From Norana najaformis (Eukaryota > Annelida > Clitellata > Crassiclitellata > Hormogastridae), in contig OZ029917.1 of NCBI GenBank assembly GCA_964023275.1, positions 29,340,005 to 29,404,004 of the forward strand: a stretch of 64,000 nucleotides of DNA, read 5' to 3'. Below the pieces are notes generated by a model. The model was not told the origin of the DNA, did not search any database, and saw only the letters and a program-made list of their open reading frames with translations. This document shows, piece by piece, positions 1 through 10,265 of this stretch; position 1 is the first letter of the stretch, and each line of letters begins with the position of its first letter. Position numbers and translations under genes: made by a program.

Positions 1-1
1 G

Positions 2-430
2 CTAAAGAGACCGGGCATTGACCCTGACAATATTAGCAATTATTGACCAATTTCCAACATCATCTACCTGTTGAATGTTATTGAAAGAGTTATCTCTGGA
101 AAGATGTTATGGATTCACTACCTAGCAACAGATGTCCGCAGAGTAAACAGACGACTCGAACTGGAATCATCCAATCTAATGCCACATCAACAATCAGGCT
201 TCAGATTATTTTCATTCTCCTCTGCCTCTGCTCTCCTCCACTCCTTTGTCATCACTTGTCTGGATTATGCTAATTCCATTCTCGTCGGTCTTCCATCCTT
301 CCATATTCATCAAATTCAAGCTCAACTGGTTCCTAACCTACCCAAGTATTCCCACATTTCCCTCTACATCAAAGACACGCTTCACTGGCTACCTGTTCAG
401 GATAGGATTGAGGAGTTTCTAAAATGCATT
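2..430 (+). pseudogene. L2-type LINE reverse transcriptase remnant with internal deletion
   Basis: One frame runs from base 2 and reads the conserved entry to a LINE reverse transcriptase (LKRPGIDPDNISNY, then a stop where arginine is usual, then PISNI). It continues through VIERVI and QQSGFR, which marks RT blocks 0 to 1. It then jumps straight to the C-terminal part (CLDYANSILVGLP and DTLHWLPVQDRIE). The catalytic RT blocks, including the YADD box, are therefore missing and the element is dead. The two halves are typical of L2/CR1 LINEs in aquatic animals. The TGA is a plausible CpG decay of a CGA arginine codon. Assignment to the L2 group is by motif recall, not alignment. Confidence 0.75.
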
Positions 431-444
431 TCATAAAAGACCAG

Positions 445-476
445 ATACATACATACATACATACATACATACATAC
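445..476. repeat. (ATAC)n microsatellite
   Basis: Eight uninterrupted ATAC units directly follow the LINE scrap. L2-type elements often end in short tandem repeats, so this may be its tail. Confidence 0.9.
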
Positions 477-477
477 A

Positions 478-813
478 AGTGCTTCGATTTTTGTGAACCA
501 CAGCAAAAGATTATTGTCTGTATCATGCATCCAATTCAAGCACTTGCAATATAATAGGGCCTGTTGAAACTCTAATAATTAAGATTATAAATAGGTGGGC
601 AAATTGGAATTAAAATGTAACTCTGCCACTACTGCTTTTGGGTGGTCCCAGTCCCAAGCCTGGATAAAGGAGGAGGACGACATCAATGGCCTTAGATGTC
701 ACAAGATGTCATTAAACATTGGAAATACTACAAATTAAAAGGTGCCGTAACACCACAGGCAGGTAGTTGGTAAATGTTCGAATATTCGCTGAACTAGCTT
801 GAGTTAAATCAAC
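478..813. other. Spacer without recognised gene
   Basis: No coding signal was found. A short stretch near 640-700 (GGTCCCAGTCCCAAGCCTGGATAAA split across the motif) resembles the 3' part of RTE-type LINEs or related SINEs, but it is too short to call. Confidence 0.4.
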
Positions 814-1062
814 TTAACTCATTACCGACCGCACGGTACTAATCGGTAGTAGATGGGACTAGTCATATCGTAACCTCTTGTTTATTTGTAATCCTTATAA
901 TTTTAGAATTCTACGTCATTTAGGCAAGGAGGTATAATTTTAATCCATATTACATCAGCGGAATCCCTGGAAAACACCTCAAAAATATAAAAACCAACCA
1001 ATCAAAATGGGCATTTAAATCGGCCAGCGTGTAGTTAAAAATGGATATTTAAATGTCCCAAA

Positions 1063-1155
1063 ATGGTGAAGCGTTGTTTACCGAAGGAAGAAATTCGCCG
1101 ATCAATCGACGAATGGTCGTATATTAATGAAAGTTGTGATTCTACTGATGAATAA
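1063..1155 (+). pseudogene. piggyBac transposase N-terminus, truncated
   Basis: A 30-codon frame starts with ATG (MVKRCLPKEEIRRSIDEW) and ends in a serine and acid rich stretch before a stop. PiggyBac transposases usually begin with a basic MxKR segment, a short helix with EEI or EEV, and then an acidic Asp/Ser run, which is what is seen here. No catalytic DDD core follows. The position inside TTAA-bounded inverted repeats supports the call. Alone the segment would be too short to identify. Confidence 0.45.
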
Positions 1156-1332
1156 AACGTGTCAGATGGATCACACGAGACTGTTGGCAATACGAAGTGA
1201 ACAAGTGGCACACTGATATGGAGTTTGATGACAATGACATCTGCTATATGCCTGCGGCGATTGTGGGTCATTTTTCAGTTACCCAGAGTGTTGTGTTGAG
1301 AAATATAATTATAGGTTGGAAAATAAGAGTAG

Positions 1333-2160
1333 ATAAAATGATAAAGAATGGTGTTTACCTTATGTATATATGTCAAACACTGACACATATCACAAGTTCA
1401 GTTAGTTTTGCTTTTAGGCTTTTCCTGTAATTTTCTTCAGTTTTTACCCAACGGTCTAATACTAAAAAAATTGTATATCTTTCAGTTTTGAAAATATTTT
1501 TAAAATTTCTGTTTGGTTCTATCTGGCAACAATTTCTGCACATTTCTTGTGCCTAACTACCATATGTTGTCACTTACAATTCTTATGTAGACTGTCTTGA
1601 AGGTAAACATATAACAAATTTTTGGGGTACAGTTGGGGGCAACTTTGGATATCCCAAAACAAATTTTCCCAAAAAAACTTGACAGATGAATGGGGAGAGG
1701 AGGTAAAATGCTAAAGAATGGTACTTACCTTATGCCTACGTGTCAAAAACCAACAGAGATATCATAAGTTCAATTTGTTTTACTTTTATCCTTTTTCCTG
1801 TAATTTTCTTCAGTTTTTATGACAACGGTCTAAATACCAAAAAAATTGTATCTCTTTCAGTTATGGAAATATTTTTAAAATTTCTGTTTGGTTCTATCTG
1901 GCAACAATTTCTGCACATTTTTTGTGCTCAATTTTGTATATGTTGACATTCAAAAATATTTGTAGACTGTCTTGAAGATAAAAATATAGCAAATCTTTTG
2001 GGGGATATAGTTTGGGGCAACTTGGGGTACCCCAAAATTTCTTTTTTCAAAAAACTTGATAGATGGTTGGGAAGATGAGATAAAATGCTAAAGAATGGTG
2101 CTTACCTTATGCCTACATGTAAAAAACTGACAGAGATAAAACAAGTTCAAATTTTTTATT
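1333..2160. repeat. Tandem repeat of about 370 bp inside the piggyBac element
   Basis: Three successive copies begin with TAAAATG(A/C)TAAAGAATGG (the shared ATG ends at 1340, 1710 and 2087), giving periods of 370 and 377. Copies one and two share long stretches such as ATTTCTGTTTGGTTCTATCT; copy three breaks off after about 80 bp. The overlap with the element interior suggests the expansion happened within it. Confidence 0.8.
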
Positions 2161-2386
2161 TTTTGGCCGTTTTTGCCAAAAATGTGCGGTCGTGAGGGGG
2201 TAGGTGAAAAAATTTCTGCGGTCGTTAAAGGGTTAAATGAAAAAATCTAAATCTAATTAAATCAAGTTAAATGAACTAGCTCATTGTTAAAGCATCTGCT
2301 GCTTAAGACTACATGCCTCTACTATAGAACAGGTATTTGCTAGTTTTACTCCACTATAGAGGTGTGGATAGCACTCACCAAGAAAA

Positions 2387-3480
2387 ATGGCTCAAAAGGT
2401 CAAAAGGTACTTCGATATGTCGAGGAATGACAGACTAAACTACACGCAAGAGAGAAAGGGCAGCAGAACAAGAATTAAGGAAGTTCGAAATGGAGCAACA
2501 AAGATTAGAACCGGAGATAAGATGTAAGACAGAAGCACATGTGTGAGCATCAGAATTACAGAGACAGCAATATGAACAGACTCTCACTTTGGAAAAAATG
2601 AAGTGCAAAGTGGGATTAGCAAGGAATGGTGGTACCTAGCAACTTAGGAGGGAGAGGAAGAGAATAACAAGGAAGAAGAACAAGCCTCCGGGCGAATAAT
2701 TAATACCCAAAAAGGACCAAAGTTACCACCATTTGAGGATGAAAAGGATAATATGGATGCTTGTTTACTATGCTTTGAGAAATAATTGATTATTAGAAAG
2801 TGGGAAAAATAAGAATGGGCAGTGGATTTAGCAACGCTTCTGAAGGGGCGGGCCTTAGAAGCATATGCCCGTCTGCCTCCTCAGTTGTATGATGACTATG
2901 ATGCATTGAAGGATGCTTTGCTCAAATGGTATCAGCTGGCTGAGTGTTTTTGCAAGCGTTTTCACACTTGCAAACCAAAACAAGGCGGAATCACCCCAGC
3001 AGTTCATCACGAGGCTAGAAAGTTACATCATGCGCAGGATTGAATTGCAAAAATTTCTCAAGACTTCGAGGGATTGAAATGTCTCTTAGTCAAGGAACAG
3101 TATTGTCTCTTTTCTTGAGGAAGAGAGTGCCAAAAGATTTGCAGGAGCTTGCTAAACTGGCAAAACAATACACCAAGGCTCATCAAGAGAAATCAAAGCA
3201 CCATAAGCAAGAATGGGGAATATGGAGTAAAAGTTCCTTAAACAGGAGGTATACAAGGAAAAGGAGAAACAGGTGGAAGGCAATCAAAATCAGAGCTGGC
3301 CAAAAGACAGGCAATGCTACATGTATATATGTGACTGAATCTGTCAATCATATCAAATGCTTAGGTTTTGACTTAATGCTTCACAGAAAGCAGCAGGAAT
3401 GCAACATTCCTGAAAATCTGGAAAAGGATACCAGAGTCAGAATTGAAAAACGAGGGTAATAGAAAGAGAGGAAAGTTTAA
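2387..3480 (+). pseudogene. gag: Gypsy (Gmr1-like) Gag remnant
   Basis: A likely start is the ATG at 2387. After a frameshift near 2455 the reading gives a charged coiled-coil stretch (AAEQELRKFEMEQQRLE), then KLPPFEDEKDNMDACLLCFE, ATLLKGRALEAYARLPPQL and DALLKWYQ, then RVPKDLQELAKLAKQY. This is the retrotransposon Gag capsid fold of Ty3/Gypsy elements. At least two stops and two frameshifts break it. The zinc-knuckle region near 3310-3360 keeps only scattered Cys and His. It is followed in order by protease, integrase and RT, so all belong to one element. Confidence 0.8.
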
Positions 3481-3547
3481 CGTCGTCTACAGCCGCGTAT
3501 AAGAAAACACATCATGGGAGGACCTGAAGACGAAGGAGGATGCGGAA

Positions 3548-3931
3548 ATGCATGTCAGGCTTTGGAAAACCTGTCAGACAATGATGGAGTTAAAGTGTGG
3601 ATGCAAAGCCCAAGTGATTGCAGAGGCTTGTAGAATGAAAAAAACTTGGACAGAGAAGACAGACATGGCAGGTACAGTGGCAGATAGGGAAGTTGGAGAC
3701 ACCGGCTGTTCATCGGTTGTGGTCACCAGGCGACTGGTGAATGACGATCAATTAAATGGGAAGTATGAGTACTGCATTCTGATTGACAAGACTTTACCCA
3801 AGGTACCAGCTGCGATCATAGATATCCAATCAGAATACTTCACAGGGAAGGTGAAAGCACTCTACATGGAGACCTTGTACGATCTAGTGAGTGGTAATTG
3901 GCAACACACCAGGAGCGGTCCTAAGGCCTAA
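3548..3931 (+). pseudogene. Gypsy (Gmr1-like) aspartic protease
   Basis: A 127-codon frame contains an active-site motif of the Asp-Thr-Gly type (VGDTGCSSVVVTRRLV), preceded by a Cys-rich zinc-knuckle-like piece (LKCGCKAQVIAEAC). It is followed by YEYCILIDKTLPKVPAAIID and a second strand ending in VSGNWQHTRSG, where the flap and C-terminal IGN loop are expected. The catalytic Asp is intact. The frame opens into the next one with a small overlap, as in a broken polyprotein. Confidence 0.75.
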
Positions 3932-4099
3932 ATATGCCGATAATAGCATGGAAGTGGAGGAACGGGCTTTTTCCAAGACGAACTCAACAGACGGAGAGAA
4001 AGTTAAAGGGCAGATGGTAACTGCTGTGGAAACGCAATGCATGAAAGGGATAGCAAAAACATCTCTGGAGCCCTTGTGTATTCTGGCATTTCAAACTAA

Positions 4100-5473
4100 C
4101 GACATAACAGTGGAAGAGTTAAAAAAAGAACAAGCAGAAGATAAATCTTTGAAAAAATGTTGGGAATATGCTTCACAGCCTGGAATGTCTGTGTCAGGCC
4201 AGGAGGAACACATTGTATGCTTCAAGGTAGAATGCGAACTGCTTATCGCAGGTTTCGATCATAGCATTACAACTACGGCTATGAGGTCAAGCAGCTCATA
4301 GTTCCTTCTCGATTCAGAATGAGAGTGATGGAAATTGCCCATAGCTCCATCCTTGGCGGACATTTAGGCATACATAAGACCCAAGAGAGATTTTTATCAC
4401 ACTTCTTCTAGCCAGGATGTTATAGTGACATTGCTAAATATTGTTGATCTTACAATATCTGTAAAAGGATGTTGCCCAAAGGAAGAGTCTTAAAGGTGAC
4501 CTTAGTCAAGATGCTAGTCATAGATACGGTGTTCCAAAGGTGCATGGTTGATTTGATTGATCCATTACCACATTCAGAGTGAGGATAACCGTAAATTTTA
4601 ACGTTAGTAGATTGTGCCAGCTGATATCAGGAATGTATCGTGCTCAAACAGATCGATACCTGTGCTATCACTGAAGCTTTATTCAGCATTTTCTCAAGAT
4701 TGGGGGTGCTGCTGAAAATACTAAGTGACAATGGATCACAGTTTACAGATCCATGATGAAAGAAGTAGGTCACCTCCTGTCTTTCAAAAAGTTGGTAAGC
4801 ACAACTTATCACAGTCAAAACTGCAGTTTAGTTGAGAGATACAATGGAGTTATAAAGCAAATGCTTTGGAAAATGTGTGCAGAGAAAGTGCATGATTGGG
4901 ATCGATATTTAGATCCACTCATGTTCGCTTGTAGGGAAGCGAAAAACGAGAGCACGGGATTTGCCCCTTTTGAAATTCTCTATGGAAAACCTGTAAGAGG
5001 GCTGATGGCTATATTAAGGGAACTGTGGACAAAGGAAATTGCAGAGCCAGAGGTGAAAACCACCCGTGAGTATATTCAATCTTCGATACCAACTTCAAGA
5101 GGCATGTTAACTAGCACAAGAAAATCTGCAACGAGCAGCGGATAAATATAAGCGGAACTATGACAAGCATGCGAAGCCAAGTAAATTTGTGCCAGAGGAT
5201 AAGGTATTGCTGCTTTCACCAACAGACAGTAATAAATTACAGATGCAGTGGATAGGTCCTTTCGAAGTACTGAAGTGTAATGGAGAAGCCAATTATCAAA
5301 TTCAGCTAGCTCATCGAACAAAGATTTTTCATGCCAATATGCTAAAGAGGTATTATGAATGCCAGCAGAATATTGAGAACAGAGGGAATGAAGGTCATGA
5401 GGAGGATGTACAAGACATAGGGGCAGAATGCAACTTTGTGACCATCTGCAGACTGAAACCTATAAAGATGTGA
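4100..5473 (+). pseudogene. Gypsy integrase placed upstream of RT (HHCC, DDE core, GPY/F)
   Basis: Reading across several frameshifts gives the linker ITVEELKKEQAEDKSLKKCW, an HHCC zinc region (MEIAHSSILGGHLGIHKTQE), then the three acidic residues in context: MVDLIDP, LSDNGSQFTD and SLVERYNGVIKQML. The C-terminal GPY/F module is clear at 5189-5400 (QWIGPFEVL, then IFHANMLKRYYE). All three catalytic acids are visible, but the frame has many stops. Position is the point of interest: this integrase lies between protease and RT, the Ty1/copia-like order known for the Gmr1 group of Ty3/Gypsy elements. Confidence 0.85.
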
Positions 5474-6829
5474 TGATAAGTCAAGAACTATCTACTGATC
5501 ACAGAAAAGATGTGAAAATGCTTTTAGAGGAATCTCAAGACATTTTCAGTGATGTAGCAGGAAGATCCGACCTGCTGCGGCATAAAATCCCTCTTTCATT
5601 GAAAGTACGAGTTCTAAAAAATGACCATATCCGGTGCCGTATGCCATGCATCAAGAACTAGACCAAGAAATTGATCAAATGATTAGATTAGGGGTGACAG
5701 AGCCCTCAACAGGTCCTACGCCTCTCCGAAGCTGTTGGTAAGGAAGTTGGATGGATCTAATAGACCATGTGTAGACTTCTGAGTATTGAATTGACTCACC
5801 ATATTTGATGTTGAGCCAATGCCAAGAGCCCATAAAATCTTAGTGAAATCAGTAGATAGCAAATTCTTTTCAAAATTTTATCTCTTTAAAGGTTATTGGG
5901 GAATCAAGGTTGAGCCCGCATCTAGGGACTACAAGTCTTTCTTAACGCATCGTGGACTGTTCCAGTTTGTTACAATGCCATTTGATTAGTGACGGCACCA
6001 GCGATGTTCTCATGAGCCATGCGAAAGGTCCTGGCAAGCTCTGGACAACTACCTGGATGATGTCCTATGCCATACTTTAAAATGTAGAGATCACATAAAC
6101 AAGTTGTGGGACTTTCTTGTGAGAGTACGCAGTTTTGGTCTAACACTTCGGCCAAGGAAGTAGCAAACTGGACAGCAGGGCGTTGGTTTCTTGGGTCACA
6201 CAATCGGGGATGAAATGATTCAGCCTAATGAGGACAAGACTGTACAGATAATGGAAGCGTCGAGGCCAGAGATGAAAAAAACAAGTCCGCTTGTATCTGG
6301 GCTTAATCAGATACTATCAGAAGTTTATTCCGACCTTAACGATTATTGACACTTCACTGACAGATTTGACATGAAAAATCAGCCAAATAAGGGTCTGGGG
6401 CAAAGCACAAAAATTGGCTTTCCAACAGCTAAAGAAATGTGTTACCAGTTTTTATCCAATACTTCATCTGCCCGATTAGAATACAGAATTCATACTCCAG
6501 ACACACGCGTCTAATTATGGAGTAGGTGCAGTGCTATTACAGGAATTAGATGGGGTGAAACATCCTACAGCATATGTCAGTCAGAAGTTTCTGCCTAGAG
6601 AGACCCGCTATTCCTCATTTGAGACAAAGGGATTAGCTATAGTTTAGGTGCTACAGATGTTGCAAGTGTAACTATGTAGGAAACATTTCTGACTGGACAC
6701 GGACCATCAAACCCAATAAATTAAAGGTTGATGTGTTGGGCATAAATACTGCAACAGTATGATTATTCTGTACATATCATTAAAGGTCCTGAAAATGTTG
6801 GGGCAGATTTCCTAAGTCGCCAATTGTAA
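5428..6829 (+). pseudogene. Gypsy (Gmr1-like) reverse transcriptase and RNase H
   Basis: The RT begins with ELSTDHRKDVKMLLEESQDI and DVAGRSDLLRHKI, then EIDQMIRLGVTEPST, and keeps a catalytic NYLDDVLCHT box near 6045-6075. RNase H follows: EFILQTHASNYGVGAVLLQE (the usual first Asp of TDAS is His here), then VSQKFLPRETRYSSFETKG, LDTDHQT, and the terminal GADFLSRQL just before the stop at about 6829. Stops and frameshifts are frequent. A purine-rich GTGGGGCCA followed by TGTCACGAATTG at about 6911-6930 could be the polypurine tract and 3' LTR start. No matching 5' LTR was found. Confidence 0.85.
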
Positions 6830-6966
6830 ATGGAAACTAGGTCAAGTAGGTGGCAACAAGGCACTAATTCTTTAAAGTTTTGAAGAAAAACTATAAGTTT
6901 TCTCTTAAGTGTGGGGCCATTGTCACGAATTGCCCTTTTAGTTATAGTTAAATGAACTAAGGTATT

Positions 6967-6992
6967 TTATATATATATATATATATATATAT
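6967..6992. repeat. (TA)n microsatellite
   Basis: A pure TA run abuts the solo LTR; a second TA run resumes right after it at 7382-7394, suggesting one TA tract split by insertion. Confidence 0.9.
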
Positions 6993-7381
6993 TGTTACAT
7001 GTCATGTTCGAGCAGAGTACGAGAGTCAGAGGAGTGTCAACTTAACACGTGAACAAGACGACCTCTAACGGCTGAGAGAGAGATTTTGGGAGAACGTTTG
7101 CTGTCTTCGGTCTGTTAGGACATTTTGGTTTTGGTTCATGGGAACCGTTGTGTTGGGTTGGGTCTATGAGACCTTTTGAGACGTTTTGTGTGGCACGTTC
7201 TCATTTGTTGAAGTCATCTTTTGTTGTTTGACGTCGTTTGACACCTCGTGGAGGTTTGAATTGTTTGAATTGTGTTTCCTGTAAATAGCATCTGTAAATA
7301 GCGTGTATAGAAACAAATACTTTTAACCAAATTCTGATGCTTATGTTCTTTTAAAAGTTCCCTCGGCTTTTAAATGTAACA
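6993..7381. mobile_element. Solo LTR, 389 bp, in a TA tract
   Basis: The segment begins TGTTACAT and ends ATGTAACA, an 8-bp perfect terminal inversion with TG...CA ends. Near its 3' end it has TGTAAATAGCATCTGTAAATAG and TTCCCTCGGCTTTTAAATG, typical of Gypsy LTRs of marine invertebrates. The flanking DNA on both sides is (TA)n, so a 4-6 bp target duplication is likely but cannot be phased. It carries no ORF. It could instead be the 3' LTR of the preceding Gypsy element, but it is separated from that RNase H by about 160 bp. Confidence 0.6.
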
Positions 7382-8125
7382 ATATATATATATACATCTA
7401 TATATTCAGTAACATAGGCATATTCTTAGAAGCCTGGACTACAGATGACAGGTGATAAATATGTTTGGGTCGATGGTCATTGTTGGCCATGGGGTCAACA
7501 AGGATAGTCAAGGTCATGATGAATTGTCATCTCCTAGACAATGATTTAAAAGTGGATGGCTCTTTCAAAAAAGAGAGTTCATCCACAGACTTCGGTTCAG
7601 AAAGACGCTGATGGTCAACGAACGTGTCAGGTAGAATGGAAGTCACAAAGACGCTGATGGTCAACAGACATGTCAGGTCAAACAGAAGTAAAAAAACGCT
7701 GCTAGTCAACGGACGGGCAGGGTCAAAATCGCCCTGTAGGTAGCTGTTAGACAGAAGGTTGCTCATCACCAAACCACAAGCCGGACCAGTGGTCAGACAA
7801 ACCCACGACAAAGTGGGTGTCGGAGGAAGTCGGACGGGGTGTGTCAGAGAAGTCTTTTCTGGAACTCCTGGCCACAGCCTCACACGAGGTTAAAAAACCA
7901 AATGAACAAGGAACAAGGCATTCACTCGGTGAATGATGCAGATGTAAGGTGTAGTTCAGGTCATCTCTGCCACCCATCATCCTCTCATCACAACAGAAAA
8001 GCACTTTTCCTGCCTCCAGAACTGCGAGTCTCACTCGTTGTTTGGGGGACCTACGGTTTGGGAATAGCCATCAACCGGGTTCTATTATAACTGACAGTTA
8101 TTTTGTATGGTTTGCTATTAACCTT
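7382..8125. other. Spacer with a 46-bp tandem repeat
   Basis: No gene was recognised. At 7601-7730 about three copies of a 45-46 bp unit starting AAAGACGCTGATGGTCAAC occur in tandem (starts 7601, 7647 and 7692), diverging in the last copy. ORFs crossing the region look like chance frames. Confidence 0.55.
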
Positions 8126-9500
8126 TCAGTTTATCTCAATAATAAATAGCCTAAGGCTAAAAGAAGCTACCAATGTCTCGAGTTTTAAAGATGCCGACAC
8201 CACACAAAACTCCTTGATATTTATATAAAAGGTATAACTTGCCATCAACCATGGAACCATGACATTACCCTCTACAGGCTCCCCAAATGTCTCAACTGGA
8301 AATGGCTTGCAAAGAATGGCATGTTCATCCACCAATTTAGCCACTTCAATTATGGTTTTCGGCTTCTTGTTAATTATCCATTTATATAGCTCCACTAGCA
8401 GACAATTTACAAACTGTTCAAATTTTAAGACCTCTAAAGCTTTGCTTATGTCATTTAAGCTTGTTCCCATTCTAAACACCCTCGAAATAGCAACATTAGC
8501 TGGAATGCAAAATTTTAATGTGTTCTTAATCTCTTTTTACCATCAATCTAAAACACTTTCTAGAGGATTCTGGCACTCATTAGCAAGCAGTTAGCAAAGC
8601 CTTCTTCAGTGCTTGTAATCCTTACACTCGTCAACAGACAATTTGAAAACACTTCTGTGCTCTACCCATCAATTACGTATGTAATAAGGCAGTCCATTTC
8701 TCTTCAGGAAACTTATGAATGGTCATAGCCTTCTCAAATGTAGCAAATAGCAAACAATATTCAACGTCAGATTCATCAAATTTCAATAGAAGTTTGATCA
8801 TTAATGCTATGTGGAAAGTTTCAGTTTCCCACAAGCCTCCATTTTGACGCCCTCTTGGTGTCTCAATTCCAACTCATACTTTCACTGTCTTTCTCTTCCA
8901 CTTCATCCTGTAATTTTCTTTCTTCCAGCTGTAGCCTTCTTTCCTCAGCTTCAGCCATTACCCACCTTCCGATTTAACCTCGGTCTGTAAATTAAGTATA
9001 GCCAGCTCAAGTTCTCGTACATCTTTTTTGTGGGGCGCATTAGCCAACTGCATAGAGCGCGCAGCTTGTAATGCAGAGAGTACAGGTCTGACCCTCTCCT
9101 GCGATGGTTACTGTGTAGGGACCTTGAGCAAGTCCTTCACTCACAATTGCTCAGCACCATCAATTGATGCTTTAACCATTAGATAGTGGTGCTTAACATA
9201 TGCAGAAATAATAATTGTGCTTACTTTCAGTCTATTCAGTTTTCTTCAGCTGCTATCTTTCTGCTCATTCAATTTCCTTCTGGGCCTTAATTTCCAACAC
9301 CAATCCTCTATCCCTGATATCATCAAGGGCAGCAACTTAGGTAAAGTTTCCTCAGTTGTAGTTTATTCAGTCCTTTCTTGTCTTGACTTATCCACTCAAG
9401 TTCTGGCCTTAACTCCTCAACCGACTTATCAAATATGCAGACCTACATTTCAAGCAAGACAAAACATTTCTGTCAAAAATTTCTCTCAATAGCCTGCACC
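8126..9500 (-). pseudogene. gag: Gypsy Gag remnant, antisense, split by a SINE
   Basis: Read on the minus strand, the order is a Lys/Glu-rich helix (AEAEERRLQLEERKLQDE near 8960-8900), then LLKFDESDVEYCLLF, FEKAMTIHKFPEEKWTALLHT, and finally KFEQFVNCLLVELYKWIINK with PKTIIEVAKLVDEHAI. This is the Gypsy capsid/SCAN-like Gag. The same family recurs at 36300-37250 (FPKAKWTALLHT). Stops and frameshifts occur throughout. The N-terminal part above 9215 (LNKLQLRKLYLSC) is separated from the rest by SINE-like sequence. No protease follows below 8126. Confidence 0.65.
9036..9215 (+). mobile_element. tRNA-derived SINE
   Basis: An A-box-like TAGCCAACTGCATAGAGCG and a B-box-like CAGGTCTGACCCTCTCC are followed by CCTTGAGCAAGTCCTTCACT and CACAATTGCTCAGCA, a tail common to many fish and invertebrate tRNA-SINEs. 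It sits within the antisense Gag remnant, consistent with insertion. Target duplications were not resolved. Confidence 0.5.
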
Positions 9501-9654
9501 CATATATAATATCGCCTCATTGTTTTGTCTGTTATGTGCCAGTTCATGTGTTACTGGCAGTACATATTATACTAAGATACAGTAGATGTCTTCACTAAAC
9601 AGCAAGAAATCTTGCTCAGAAACTGCAAAAAAAGAAAATTGAGGACCCATATTA

Positions 9655-9850
9655 GGCTTCAAATGCAAGGTGACATGGCAGGTAATTGACTGAGCATTTG
9701 TAATGCAAATTTTGCACATTCATGCTTCCCAAAGGAGTTGTATAACATACGACCCTTAAGCAAGTCCTTTAGACACAACTGTTTGTCAGCATTCACTAAC
9801 GTATGCATGCATCTGAACAAAACTGAACATTTATACAGCACATTTTAGGA
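9655..9850 (+). mobile_element. Second, more decayed SINE copy
   Basis: It shares the order of blocks with the copy at 9036: TTGTAATGCAAA, then CCCTTAAGCAAGTCCTTTAGA, CACAACTG and GTCAGCA. The B box is not recognisable. It is probably the same family, but more diverged. Confidence 0.35.
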
Positions 9851-10022
9851 ACTTCTCAAAGGTACTGAAGTGTCATTAGAAATTGGCTCTATATAAATAT
9901 AAGAAATAAAAAGGATGCTTCAAAACTGTGTAAGTCTCATTAGCAAAATCTAAAATTACAAATTTAAAAAGTCATAGAGACAGAGTATGTGTTCTGGCAC
10001 TGAACAATCAGTAATAACTTAC

Positions 10023-10102
10023 TCGATCTAAATCATTATTGACAATGGCTGAATGAATTTCCTCTAGTACATCAATTTCATAATATTCATCATCATCAGA
10101 TT
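10023..10102 (-). CDS. Isolated host-gene coding exon, 80 bp
   Basis: On the minus strand a pyrimidine-rich acceptor (TTTTTTGTTTCAG) ends at 10103. It is followed by 80 bp open in one frame, and a consensus donor GTAAGT begins at 10022. The exon starts with the last two bases of a split codon and encodes 26 residues: an acidic start SDDDEYYEIDV, then a helix-like LEEIHSAIVNNDLDR ending on a codon boundary. The second half resembles the lead-in to an ankyrin repeat, but that is only suggestive. No neighbouring exons were found; upstream lies a LINE. The gene is not identified. Confidence 0.5.
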
Positions 10103-10265
10103 CTGAAACAAAAAACAATCACATGAAGTTACACCCTATTTTTGTAGTACTATAAACGTTTCAATATACCATATAGTACTTTACACTTTATTTCTTAAAC
10201 CTATATATTCACTGTAGAAGGAATTTTTAAATTTTATTTTCAGACTGCCAAAACAAAAAGTCAAC

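Larger units (their letters stand above)
814..2236. mobile_element. piggyBac-derived non-autonomous element with TTAA ends
   Basis: TTAA occurs at both boundaries (814-817 and 2233-2236), followed inward by matching terminal inverted repeats. The left begins CTCATTACCGACCGCA and the right, read in reverse, begins CCCTTTAACGACCGCA (13 of 16 identical). TTAA target duplication with ends starting near CCC is the hallmark of piggyBac. A second CGGTCG subterminal motif lies just inside the right end. The interior keeps only a short transposase N-terminus and consists mostly of repeats of about 370 bp, so mobilisation would depend on a relative. TTAA-rich flanks on both sides fit insertion into an AT-rich target. 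Confidence 0.7.

Noticed and set aside
1035..1271. Minus-strand ORF over the piggyBac transposase start
   Set aside because: Shadow of the plus-strand transposase remnant.
2233..2280. 5' LTR of the Gypsy element at 2387
   Set aside because: Only a 14-bp AGTTAAATGAACTA match with 6947-6960 was found, too short to define an LTR.
9217..9492. Plus-strand 91-codon frame
   Set aside because: Antisense of the Gypsy Gag remnant; no motif of its own.
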